DNA of 56,302 nt from Halothiobacillus sp. (GTDB taxonomy: Bacteria; Pseudomonadota; Gammaproteobacteria; Halothiobacillales; Halothiobacillaceae), in assembly GCA_024636015.1 (NCBI GenBank), contig JAGXHU010000057.1, positions 1-56,302 of the forward strand. The letters run 5' to 3'. Made by a program: the position numbers and the translations under genes. This document shows positions 48,083 to 56,161 of this stretch, piece by piece (the stretch's first letter is position 1; the number at the start of each line of letters is the position of its first letter). Under the pieces are notes generated by a model, which was not told the DNA's origin, did no database searches, and saw only the letters and a program-made list of their open reading frames with translations.

Positions 48083-48717
48083 GAGCCTGCCCCGACAGCG
48101 GCGCGCTGTTCCAGGGTTTGCAAGCGATTCGCAAGGTGATCTACGTGATCACGCGCAGTGTCCACACCATCCATCCACAGCTGTACATCGCCCCCATCAA
48201 CCAGCAATTGCCGTTCGTAGACGAGAAAATCCGCCTGCTCGATCTGGCGGGTACGGCGCCATTCCGTGAAATGTCGTTTGAAGGACATCACCCTGCGTTC
48301 GATCAGTCCGGCCGGTGCGGTTCCAATTCGGTTCGCCAGCATAGCGAATACATCGACATCGAGATCACTCAACAGGCGTAACAAAGATTCGGCTGCCTTT
48401 TGATCGCCTTCGATCCCAATATCGCCTGAAAACAGCGCATCCATGCCATCCGCTCCCTGCCGTGTCCGTAACATCCCGAAGACGCTCGTCGAGATCTGCG
48501 CATCGCTCAGGCCTTCGAAATCGCGACGCAAAATCACACCGCCCTGAGCCGTCGGCGTCAAAAAGACACGCAGGCGCGGCAATGTCAGGTGAATTTCGAA
48601 TACCAGTCCAGCCAGGGCGGTCATTCGAGATTTGACGGCCTGATCCTGATTGATCGCTTGATTGAACATGTGTTCGGCGGCCAGGAGCAATGGCAGCGGG
48701 AGATGGGCTTCGATCAT
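48079..48717 (-). CDS. ubiJ: Ubiquinone biosynthesis accessory factor UbiJ
   Basis: A 212-residue protein with an N-terminal SCP2-like lipid-binding domain (LEHMFNQAIN-like start, VFEIHLTLPRLRVFLTPTAQG, FSGDIGIEGDQKAAESLLRLL) and a C-terminal helical region. With UbiK it organises the soluble Ubi complex that hydroxylates and methylates ubiquinone precursors. UbiE, often the upstream neighbour, is missing here. ATG 48717 was chosen over an in-frame GTG nine codons earlier. Divergent from the CHAD gene. Confidence 0.88.
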   Translation of the reverse strand: MIEAHLPLPLLLAAEHMFNQAINQDQAVKSRMTALAGLVFEIHLTLPRLRVFLTPTAQGGVILRRDFEGLSDAQISTSVFGMLRTRQGADGMDALFSGDIGIEGDQKAAESLLRLLSDLDVDVFAMLANRIGTAPAGLIERRVMSFKRHFTEWRRTRQIEQADFLVYERQLLVDGGDVQLWMDGVDTARDHVDHLANRLQTLEQRAAVGAGS

Positions 48718-48951
48718 GGACAGTCCAGTAATGGGGGAAAACACGCCTGCGCGGGAACGACTTGATGATTTGTCGAGGGGAAATACCCAAAGTTCAGCAA
48801 TCTTAACAAATGGCGCACACTTCTGTGGCAGGATTGTCCTTAGGCGGAGAAAGGGTATTAAATCATTTATTCTCCACCGCTCGGATCGGACCGGAAATCA
48901 CGCATGGAATGCGGGCGATACCCAGATGCTGAACCAGAGGAAACACATAAA

Positions 48952-49905
48952 ATGTCCCTGCCGTTGATCGATCCCTCAGATGTATCCCAACCCGCTGGTT
49001 TTGTGGCCGAAAAAATCCTCAAGTTGGGTCAGTCCAGCATGCGGGCTGCACTTCGACAGTGGAGAAATCCCGCTGATGCCGAATGCCCCAGTGATCCGCC
49101 GCCGTACGAGGACCTGCTGCATGATTTCCGCGTTGAATTGCGGCGGTTGAGAGTCTGGGTTCATCAGACGCGAACGTTGGTGCGAACACGCCGACAGGCT
49201 CGCCTGGATTTACGGCATTTTGCTCAGACAACCAATCCGACCCGCGATCTTGAAGTCATTCTCACTCTGCTGGAAGAGTGGCATGCCACCCGCCAACCCG
49301 AACCAGAACACCCTTCTGCGCTTATTACCGAAGTGCTGGAACGGCTCGATCGGGCTGCGTATTCTGTAGACCATCTGACGTTGACCGGGCTTGCGCCCCG
49401 TCCGCGCAAGGGCAAACATCCGTTGTTCGGCGAGTGGCTGAGCGTACAACTGGGTGCGCAGCAACAAATGATCCAATACCTGACACAGCAAACGGATACC
49501 GAATTACACCAAGCACGGATCCATGTGAAGCACCTGCGCTACCTGATCGAGCCGCTCGCCGGATTTCCGGTGGCTGCTGCGCTGATCACGCTCCTGAAAA
49601 ACATGCAAACCCAGCTCGGCAACCTGCACGATCTGGCAGTCTTCCGGCAAACCGTACCGGAGCTGGTTCAGGCGCCCGTAGCCCAGGCTCTGCGTACCGT
49701 GCTTGAGGTATCCGGTAGACAAACGGTGGACATCAAGCGCGTGTTCGCGGCACAACGTGAAGAAACACTGGATGTCGTCCGATGGCAAACCGACCGGTAT
49801 CAGTCGGTTATCAAGGACTGGCAACGCACGCGAGATGCTCAGATGCAACAACTCGACGAGCAACTGGATCAACTGTACCGGGAATTGGTGCCCGCCAAGA
49901 AATGA
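48952..49905 (+). CDS. CHAD-domain protein
   Basis: A 317-residue, cytoplasmic, helical protein with the conserved-histidine alpha-helical domain. The two signature stretches are LLHDFRVELRRLRVWVHQTR near residue 65 and HQARIHVKHLRYLIEPLAG near residue 190, rich in basic residues. CHAD domains bind inorganic polyphosphate and are often fused to or found near CYTH triphosphatases; no CYTH domain is present here. AGAGG precedes the ATG by about eleven bases. It is monocistronic, convergent with a methyltransferase gene. Confidence 0.88.
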   Translation: MSLPLIDPSDVSQPAGFVAEKILKLGQSSMRAALRQWRNPADAECPSDPPPYEDLLHDFRVELRRLRVWVHQTRTLVRTRRQARLDLRHFAQTTNPTRDLEVILTLLEEWHATRQPEPEHPSALITEVLERLDRAAYSVDHLTLTGLAPRPRKGKHPLFGEWLSVQLGAQQQMIQYLTQQTDTELHQARIHVKHLRYLIEPLAGFPVAAALITLLKNMQTQLGNLHDLAVFRQTVPELVQAPVAQALRTVLEVSGRQTVDIKRVFAAQREETLDVVRWQTDRYQSVIKDWQRTRDAQMQQLDEQLDQLYRELVPAKK

Positions 49906-49922
49906 TGTCCGGCGCTCGTTGA

Positions 49923-49991
49923 TGGCTGGAGACCCAGCCAGATAAGAGTGGTTACGTCCGGCGGGACGGCTATGTCGTCGCCCGACGTAAC
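49923..49991. other. Two hairpins between convergent genes
   Basis: TGGCTGG / CCAGCCA (49923-49929 and 49934-49940, loop AGAC) and a longer stem GTTACGTC-C-GGCG / CGCC-C-GACGTAAC (49951-49963 and 49979-49991, one C-C mismatch). The second covers the end of the methyltransferase gene. Neither has a T run; they may act as terminators needing Rho or as message-end stabilisers for the convergent pair. Confidence 0.5.
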
Positions 49992-50698
49992 AAATCCACC
50001 CGAATCGGCATGACGAAATTGGCGCCATCTGGCGTCATGAAATCTGCGAACCGGGTTTTCACGCGCTCATGAAGTTCCGGCGACATGCTGTAATCGGAAT
50101 GGGTGACCTGCATGATGCGGTGTTCGAAATCTTCAAAAGTCTCGAACCGGTTCGGCGTATTGAAAAATCGCTGCTCGACCAGTTCCAGCACGCCGTCGGC
50201 CACGGCGGCTTGCACGGCATCAAATGCCGCCCGCCGAACTACCTGCTCATCGTTGAACAGCTTCAATACTTCATTGAAATCCCCGGCGTATACCGGCTCG
50301 GAGATGTACGCCAGTCCGCCGGGCCGCAACACACGGGCGATTTCCTGGAATGCAGTAGCCATCAAATCCATGGGGACATGATGCAGCGACTTGAACATCA
50401 TCACGATATCGGCACTGGCATCGTCTGCCGGGATCGCTTGCGCACCGGCCAGTACGAACTTCACGTTAGGTAGATCCGTGATAGCGAGATTTTTCTGATG
50501 CTGGCGGGTATCCACTTCGCAGGCAAGGATCGACGCCGGATTGCAGGTTTCTGCGATGGTTCTTGTGTGCTTGGCGGCACCACAGCCCAGTTCGATAATC
50601 GACGCACCGGCCAGCGGCAGCAGTTCACGGTAGATTTCCGTTTCATCAACGACTGAGTTCACAGCGGGATTCTGAATAAGCATGGTCTTGGCGATCAC
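49970..50698 (-). CDS. Class I SAM-dependent methyltransferase (UbiE/ArsM-like fold)
   Basis: A 242-residue soluble methyltransferase. Motif I is SIIELGCGAAKHTRTIAE near residues 34-50; DIVMMFKSLHHVP and EIARVLRPGGLAYISEP are the later core motifs. The C-terminal half (MQVTHSDYSMSPELHERVK) carries no recognisable substrate domain. The start is GTG at 50698, five bases after AGGAGG; the first ATG lies five codons further in. The substrate is unknown. Confidence 0.82.
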   Translation of the reverse strand: MIAKTMLIQNPAVNSVVDETEIYRELLPLAGASIIELGCGAAKHTRTIAETCNPASILACEVDTRQHQKNLAITDLPNVKFVLAGAQAIPADDASADIVMMFKSLHHVPMDLMATAFQEIARVLRPGGLAYISEPVYAGDFNEVLKLFNDEQVVRRAAFDAVQAAVADGVLELVEQRFFNTPNRFETFEDFEHRIMQVTHSDYSMSPELHERVKTRFADFMTPDGANFVMPIRVDLLRRATT

Positions 50699-51066
50699 CG
50701 GGGCCTCCTGAAATTATAAGCGCTATCACCGATAGGATGGGTAAACACATAGTAGCAGGTACTAATGCTTAGACGTCGTCGTGGGGAGCCCTTCCCTACC
50801 CTTATGAACGCCACAAGCACGAAAGTTGCGCAGGAAGAGTTCGGCGTGGACTGATCAAGATCGGGTTTACTTGCGGTTTGATTGCGCGCGAGTGCGCGAG
50901 TGCGCGATGGATCGATGGATCGATGGATGATGGACAGAAAGCCCAATCAGTCCGGAAAACCAGCTATTCAATGAACAGGCACACGTTCGTGCCGTGTGCC
51001 AATTGGCTTTCTTGCGAGCGGATATTGACTGGCTATGCAGTGCCGCTCGCAGCGAAGTTCAAGCGA
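50699..51066. other. Intergenic stretch with simple repeats
   Basis: 368 bp between the DUF302 stop and the methyltransferase start. No gene was recognised. It carries the 8-bp repeats listed separately and presumably the methyltransferase promoter, for which no clear boxes were found. Confidence 0.4.
50886..50929. repeat. Two adjoining 8-bp microsatellites
   Basis: GCGCGAGT occurs twice in tandem and a third time in part (50886-50907), and runs directly into GATGGATC, GATGGATC, GATGGATG (50906-50929). Both units are eight bases and lie outside any gene. Confidence 0.9.
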
Positions 51067-51531
51067 CTAGCGCATACCCGCATCGATGGCTTCGGTAACC
51101 ATGTGCTCAAGCTTGGTGAGAACCGGTTCGGCCGCACTGCCAGCCCCAATGACGGACGGACGCACAAAGAGCGCCGTCGCCATGCCATCTTTCTCGATGA
51201 TGGTCAGGTGCAGCGGACAGGCAGCGAGCAGAGTTGGGTCCACATTGCTGACAGCATTGGCAATCCCACCATTGCAGAAAACGATGCCCGTGATGCCGTC
51301 AAGATGGCTGAGGTTGTACTTGGCCCCCATCTCCTTCTTGTGTTTTGCCAGCATTTTGCTGATGGGTATCACGGTGACCACATTGAATTTATGTGATTTG
51401 AGCGCGCTTTCCACATGAGAAACGGCATCGCTCAGTGACATTTTGGCTGATTTTTCATAAACCGTTGTCGTGGCCGCGTGGGCGGATAACGTCATCAGGC
51501 AACCCAGTGCCAATACAAGAACTCGTTTCAT
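51067..51531 (-). CDS. Secreted DUF302-domain protein
   Basis: A 154-residue protein with signal peptide (KRVLVLALGCLMTLSAHA, cleavage before ATTT). The DUF302 domain covers about residues 25-150: SLSDAVSHVESALKSHKFNV, the GIVFCNGGIANAVSNVDP region corresponding to the family's asset of a residue pair before leucine-rich sequence, and LLAACPLHLTIIEKDGMATALFVRP. The fold occurs in small envelope proteins of unknown role, often in redox or sulfur contexts. Two cysteines remain in the mature part. The start was chosen for its signal peptide. Confidence 0.8.
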   Translation of the reverse strand: MKRVLVLALGCLMTLSAHAATTTVYEKSAKMSLSDAVSHVESALKSHKFNVVTVIPISKMLAKHKKEMGAKYNLSHLDGITGIVFCNGGIANAVSNVDPTLLAACPLHLTIIEKDGMATALFVRPSVIGAGSAAEPVLTKLEHMVTEAIDAGMR

Positions 51532-51950
51532 TGAAGATATACCCTTGTCGTTTGCTGTAAGCGGGCACCACGCGCACAGGCGCGGTGCAGTGAGGACACA
51601 TCTCGCAAAGCCATCATGTCGGAGGACTCCCGCGAAGAAGGAAGATCCCAAAATGAAAACGCCACTTCCCGAGATGGTGTGTCCTTAGTTAGACGGAATT
51701 TACCGTGCACTTATTCCACAGCTTTGGAAAATAATTGTATGACACATAGTATTATTGGCTAACCACATGATCTAGCCCTGATCAGCCGGATAAATACACA
51801 AGGCGTCCAGCGTCAACCGAACCCTCAATATTCAGCACGGGGCCGCTGCAAATAGAAAAAATGAATATGGACTCCGGATCGACTACGCTCCACGGACGCT
51901 TCATCAAAGCACCATATTCCTCAACCTTGATCACATAGGAACAACGCCCC
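51532..51950. other. Divergent intergenic stretch, no gene seen
   Basis: 419 bp between the DUF302 and flavin reductase genes. It should hold both promoters, but no clear -35/-10 pair was found. A short ATG-led frame of eleven codons with GGAAG upstream (from about 51652, MKTPLPEMVCP) looks like chance or a relic. Confidence 0.4.
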
Positions 51951-52571
51951 ATGCATATTGATCCCGCACGTCACTCCAACGCGGATAACTACAAATTGCT
52001 TACTAATCTGGTGGTACCCCGCCCGATTGCGTGGATCAGCACCCTGAGCCCAAGCGGCATCGTCAATCTCGCCCCGTTCAGTTTTTTTAACGCGGTCGGC
52101 AGCGATCCTCTGTATGTGATTTTCAGCGCGGGCCTGAATGACGCAGGCGAACCGAAAGACACCGCGAAAAACATTCGGGCGAGCGGTGAGTTTGTAGTGA
52201 ATCTGGTGACCGAAGACCTGTTCCAGGCCATGAACATCTCGGCGGCGGACTTTCCCTCAGATCAAAGCGAACTGGAAGTGGCCCAGTTGCATGCCGCCCC
52301 CTCCGTACACATCAAAGCGCCCCGGGTGGCGGAATCCAAGGCCAGTTTGGAGTGCAAACTGTTCAGTGAGCAGCAGCTCGGCGCGAACACCGTATTTATT
52401 GGCGAAGTCGTCATGTTCCACGTCGATGATCAACTGATCGATGAACGTATGCATATCCACGATTTCGCACCGATCGGACGACTCGGCTCGCCGTCCGTGT
52501 ACTGCACCTCGACCGATCGGTTTGATGCACCCCGAATCAGCTATGCCCAATGGCTAGAAAGCCAAAAATAA
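51951..52571 (+). CDS. Flavin reductase-like domain protein (flavoredoxin family)
   Basis: A 206-residue FMN-binding split-barrel protein of the DIM6/NTAB or flavoredoxin type. Typical blocks: VVPRPIAWISTLSPSGIVNLAPFSFFNAV at the N-terminus, DTAKNIRASGEFVVNLVTEDL, and near the end LGANTVFIGEVVMFHVDDQL with HDFAPIGRLG. Such proteins reduce or carry FMN, sometimes for two-component monooxygenases; no partner is adjacent. AGGA lies about nine bases before the ATG. Confidence 0.88.
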   Translation: MHIDPARHSNADNYKLLTNLVVPRPIAWISTLSPSGIVNLAPFSFFNAVGSDPLYVIFSAGLNDAGEPKDTAKNIRASGEFVVNLVTEDLFQAMNISAADFPSDQSELEVAQLHAAPSVHIKAPRVAESKASLECKLFSEQQLGANTVFIGEVVMFHVDDQLIDERMHIHDFAPIGRLGSPSVYCTSTDRFDAPRISYAQWLESQK

Positions 52572-52643
52572 CGATTTACGTGTTGGCCGGCGGCACTGAA
52601 CCGCCAAACTCGCGATAGGTAACCAAATGTCGGGCTCCCTTCC

Positions 52644-53333
52644 CTAGGGTAAATCGAACAACAACGCCTCACTGTTCGCGGTGCCGACAAACTCAATGGT
52701 ATCCACCGCCTTTACCGTCGCGCCATCTCCGGGTGCGAGTGCTTCGCCGTTCACCAAAATGGCGCCGGAAATCAGATGGATATACACGCAACGTGGCACC
52801 TCCAGGCTATGCGTTGCCGATTGCCCGGCATCCAGGCACAGCTGATACAGGCAGGCATCCTGATGAATCAGCAACGAGCCAACACGGCCATCAGGCGAGG
52901 CAATCAACTGCAAACCACTGCGGGGCTCAAATCGCTTTTGCTGATAACCCGGCTCAATGCCTAGCGTATCGGGCATGATCCAGATTTGCAGAAATTCCAA
53001 AGGATCACTGGTGGACGGATTGAACTCGCTATGGGTCACGCCGGACCCCGCTGTCATCAACTGGAACTCGCCTGCGGGCAACTGTTCCACATTGCCCATG
53101 CTGTCCTTGTGCGCAATCGTCCCCCGCTTCACATAACTGATGATCTCCATATCCTGATGGGAGTGGGTGCCGAATCCACGGCCCGGAATCACCTTGTCGT
53201 CATTGATCACCCGCAACACCGACACGCCCATGTGGTCGGGGTCATGGTAACTGGCAAAGGAAAACGTATGGCGGCTCTGTAACCAGCCGTGGTCGGCCTG
53301 TCCTCGATCATTGCTGTGACGAATATCAATCAT
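52644..53333 (-). CDS. Pirin-family protein (YhhW-like)
   Basis: A 229-residue bicupin. The N-terminal cupin holds the metal ligands in FGTHSHQDMEIISYV and GSGVTHSEFNPS, corresponding to the three histidines and one glutamate of YhhW, which has quercetinase activity in vitro. DIRHSNDRGQADHGWLQSRHTFSFA is the pirin signature start. The physiological substrate is unknown. It converges on the flavin reductase gene; a shared redox role is possible but only inferred. Confidence 0.92.
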   Translation of the reverse strand: MIDIRHSNDRGQADHGWLQSRHTFSFASYHDPDHMGVSVLRVINDDKVIPGRGFGTHSHQDMEIISYVKRGTIAHKDSMGNVEQLPAGEFQLMTAGSGVTHSEFNPSTSDPLEFLQIWIMPDTLGIEPGYQQKRFEPRSGLQLIASPDGRVGSLLIHQDACLYQLCLDAGQSATHSLEVPRCVYIHLISGAILVNGEALAPGDGATVKAVDTIEFVGTANSEALLFDLP

Positions 53334-53464
53334 GTTGTACTTCTTCCTTCCGGTTTGAGGCGTATTTTGTGTTTATTGGCAGTTTATAACTTTCATGGAA
53401 TCGGGGGAAAGCCCCAAAAGCCGCGGAGGTGTACCCACCACCGGCGCAGAAACGAGTCTATGCC

Positions 53465-53634
53465 CCACCACCCATCGGCTGGCTTCAAGCAAGGCATACC
53501 CTTGATCCAGCACCAACAGGTGCTGCTTCCCGTTTGAACGCTGTCGAAAATGTACGTCGTTGCTTGCTCATCACACACCTCTATTCGGCGAGCATTCTCG
53601 CCTATGATCAGAGTCCGGTTTTCCATTAGACCAC
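53465..53634 (-). mobile_element. IS3-family 5'-end remnant, copy A
   Basis: Read on the minus strand from 53634, a terminal region TGGTCTAATGGAAAACCGGA leads into an ATG at about 53572 that starts MSKQRRTFSTAFKREAA, the classic OrfA start of IS3-family transposases. After one frameshift it continues as LVLDQGYALLEASR, then jumps to RWV and is lost. No second half, OrfB or right end is present. The rest of the 53334-53675 gap shows nothing else. Nearly the same sequence occurs at 54184-54279. Confidence 0.8.
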
Positions 53635-53675
53635 GACACCATTCGTAGCACACAAACGCATATTTACCGGCTTGC

Positions 53676-54044
53676 TCACGCCTTCCAAGCGCCCCACGCT
53701 AGGCAGACCCAGCCTGCCAGAAAGGCTAATCCGCCCAACGGCGTGATTGCACCTAACCACCTCACCCCAGTCACACTCATCAGATAAAGACTTCCGGAAA
53801 AAAGGATCGTACCAATGACAAAGAGCCACCCGCCCGTGGTCACGAGAGGGGACGGCCACTTCGTTAGCGCCCAAGCAACGATAAACAGTGCGAATGCATG
53901 ATACATTTGGTAGCGCGCCCCTACCTCGTAGACCGAAAGCATCTCAGTGCTTATTTGGCCTTTCAAGCCGTGAGCGCCAAACGCACCAGCCGCGACTCCG
54001 ATGAAGGCAGACAACGCACCTATGACAAAGAAAACCCGTTCCAT
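53676..54044 (-). CDS. DUF423 membrane protein, YgdD-like
   Basis: A 122-residue inner-membrane protein with four spans. The family start is clear: a hydrophobic helix followed by GVAAGAFGAHGLKGQ, then YEVGARYQMYHAFALFIVA, GGWLFVIGTILFSGSLYLM, and the closing TPLGGLAFLAGWVCLAWGAW. Function unknown. It lies between two IS3 remnants oriented the same way. Confidence 0.9.
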   Translation of the reverse strand: MERVFFVIGALSAFIGVAAGAFGAHGLKGQISTEMLSVYEVGARYQMYHAFALFIVAWALTKWPSPLVTTGGWLFVIGTILFSGSLYLMSVTGVRWLGAITPLGGLAFLAGWVCLAWGAWKA

Positions 54045-54183
54045 TCTCTACGCACTCCTAATTAAAGACCGGCAAAACCAAAAAAATGGTATTTCATTAC
54101 CCTGGATGAGCTGAATCCGTCCAAAAAGCAAATACATGGAGCTAACCGGCGACCGGAATGCCGCGAAGTGGCATTGTAGAGCA

Positions 54184-54279
54184 GCTTCCCGGTTGAACTC
54201 TGTTAAAAATATACGTCGTTGCTTGCCTCTATTCAGCGAACATTCTCGCCTATGTCAGTGTCCGGTTTCATTAGACCAC
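54184..54279 (-). mobile_element. IS3-family 5'-end remnant, copy B
   Basis: About 85 percent identical by eye to copy A over roughly 100 bp, in the same orientation: TGGTCTAATGAAACCGGACA at the end, then after a ten-base deletion that removes the start codon, KQRRIFLTEFNREAA in the OrfA frame. Beyond this it diverges. The rest of the 54045-54427 gap, including the approach to hsdM, holds no gene that I recognise. Confidence 0.75.
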
Positions 54280-54427
54280 TACATTGTGTCGGCAATGGGG
54301 AAACCTGTCGGCGCAGTACCATTCACGAGTTACTGGCCACGATGCGACAATCACGACTCACAAATATCCAACAGCCTTCTTTTTTAACAACAATGATCCA
54401 CACCGCAATCAAAGGAACACGTACTAG

Positions 54428-55951
54428 ATGAACGACAAGATCAACCAGGACGGAATCAACAAGGCGCTGTGGGCCGCCTGCGACACCTTTCGCGGCACCA
54501 TCAGCGCGGATACCTATAAAGACTTCATCCTCACCATGCTGTTCCTCAAGTACATTTCGGATGTCTGGCAGGATCATTACGACAAATATCAAGTTGAACA
54601 CGGCGACGCGCCGGAGCTGATCGTTGAAATGATGAAGAACGAACGCTTCGTGCTTCCCAAGGAAGCCAGCTTCTACGCCTTGTACGCACGTCGCCACGAA
54701 CCGGGGAACGGGGAACGCATCGACCAGGCGTTGCACGCCATTGAAGAAGCCAACGGCACCAAGCTCAAGGATGCCGGCAAAAGCGTATTCCAGGATATTT
54801 CCTTCAACACCGATCGCCTCGGCGAGGAAAAGCAGAAGAACACCATCCTGCGCCACTTGATGGAAGATTTCGCCAAACCGGAACTCAACCTCAAGCCCAG
54901 CCGCGTTGGCACGCTGGACGTCATCGGTAACGCCTACGAATACCTCATCAAAAACTTCGCTGCCAGCGGTGGCCAGAAGGCCGGCGAATTTTACACCCCG
55001 CCCGAGGTCTCCAATCTGATTTCCGAACTGCTCGACCCGCAACCGGGGATGAGCATCTGCGATCCGGCTTGTGGCTCGGCCTCGTTATTGATGAAGTGTG
55101 GCAGCAAAGTCCGCCACAATCACAACAGCAAAAACTATGCACTGTATGGTCAGGAAGCCATTGGGTCCACATGGTCGCTCGCCAAGATGAATATGTTTCT
55201 GCATGGTGAAGACAACCATCGAATTGAATGGGGCGATACCATCCGCAACCCCAAGCTGCTGGATAAAAATGGCGACCTGATGTTGTTCGACATCGTGACC
55301 GCCAACCCACCGTTCTCGCTGGATAAATGGGGCCACGATGAAGCCGAACACGATAAGTTTGGCCGCTTCCGCCGTGGTATCCCGCCCAAAACGAAGGGGG
55401 ACTACGCCTTCATCCTGCACATGATCGAAACCCTGAAATCAAAGACCGGAAGAATGGGCGTGGTCGTACCGCATGGTGTGCTGTTCCGTGGTTCATCCGA
55501 GGGCGTGATTCGCCAGAAACTGATCGAAGAAAATCTGCTTGATGCGGTTATTGGTCTGCCGGAGAAGTTGTTTTACGGCACCGGCATTCCAGCAGCGATT
55601 CTAATCTTCAAAAAGCAGAAGACGGACCAATCGGTTTTGTTTATTGACGCCAGCCGCACCTTCAAAGCGGGCAAGAACCAGAACCTTCTGACTGAAGAGA
55701 ATATCGCCGAGGCCGTAGCTACCTATCGCACACGCCAAAACGTCGATAAATACGCATATCTTGCCAGTTTGGATGAGATCAAGGAAAACGACTTCAACCT
55801 CAATATCCCGCGTTACGTCGACACCTTCGAGGAAGAAGAAGAAATTGACCTGATGGTCGTACGTGGCGAGCGCGAACAGCTCAAAGCTCAATTGACTGAG
55901 CTGGAAGGTGAAATGGCCAAGTATCTTGAGGAGCTGGGTTATGGTTCCTGA
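54428..55951 (+). CDS. hsdM: Type I restriction-modification system, DNA methyltransferase subunit
   Basis: A 507-residue N6-adenine methyltransferase subunit. The N-terminal helical domain (INKALWAACDTFRG, LTMLFLKYISDVW) is followed by the catalytic domain: FYTPPEVSNLISELLDP, the SAM loop ICDPACGSASLLM, and the catalytic NPPF motif in IVTANPPFSLDKWG. A C-terminal coiled coil contacts HsdS. Two HsdM plus one HsdS make the methyltransferase; HsdR adds cleavage and is not in the window. AAGGA lies eleven bases before the ATG. hsdS overlaps its end by 11 bp. Confidence 0.96.
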   Translation: MNDKINQDGINKALWAACDTFRGTISADTYKDFILTMLFLKYISDVWQDHYDKYQVEHGDAPELIVEMMKNERFVLPKEASFYALYARRHEPGNGERIDQALHAIEEANGTKLKDAGKSVFQDISFNTDRLGEEKQKNTILRHLMEDFAKPELNLKPSRVGTLDVIGNAYEYLIKNFAASGGQKAGEFYTPPEVSNLISELLDPQPGMSICDPACGSASLLMKCGSKVRHNHNSKNYALYGQEAIGSTWSLAKMNMFLHGEDNHRIEWGDTIRNPKLLDKNGDLMLFDIVTANPPFSLDKWGHDEAEHDKFGRFRRGIPPKTKGDYAFILHMIETLKSKTGRMGVVVPHGVLFRGSSEGVIRQKLIEENLLDAVIGLPEKLFYGTGIPAAILIFKKQKTDQSVLFIDASRTFKAGKNQNLLTEENIAEAVATYRTRQNVDKYAYLASLDEIKENDFNLNIPRYVDTFEEEEEIDLMVVRGEREQLKAQLTELEGEMAKYLEELGYGS

Positions 55952-56161
55952 AGGATGGATAAGAGCCGCGTTATCTCAGGTGGCAAGGGTCATCGATTGC
56001 AAGCACCGCACGCCCCTGTATGTTGAATCCGGTATCCCACTAATATCCCCTGGAACAATCAAGTGGGGATCGTTGGATTTGGACTCACCAACCAAGCGAG
56101 TGACACTAGAAGAGTACGAGTCTCTGATGGATCATTGCGTGGTAGAGATAGACGACCTAGT
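55941..56161 (+). pseudogene. hsdS: Specificity subunit HsdS, truncated by an IS481-family insertion
   Basis: The ATG at 55941 overlaps hsdM and starts a typical first target-recognition domain: VPEGWIRAALSQVARVIDCK, HRTPLYVESGIPLISPGTIK, ESLMDHCVVEIDDL. After residue 73 the frame enters the inserted element and ends as VVASRVIIRTSYKQM at 56207. Intact relatives continue with GDLVLSRNQS-like sequence and reach about 400 residues. Without HsdS the complex has no sequence recognition. The rest may exist beyond the element, outside the window. Confidence 0.88.

Noticed and set aside
53525..54279. Integron attC sites or REP-type repeats as explanation of the 100-bp direct repeats
   Set aside because: The repeats contain an IS3 OrfA start and an IS-like end, which explains them better; no attC core sites were seen.
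54136..54387. Plus-strand frame of 83 codons before hsdM
   Set aside because: It is the antisense of IS3 remnant B joined to unrelated sequence, with no ribosome-binding site.
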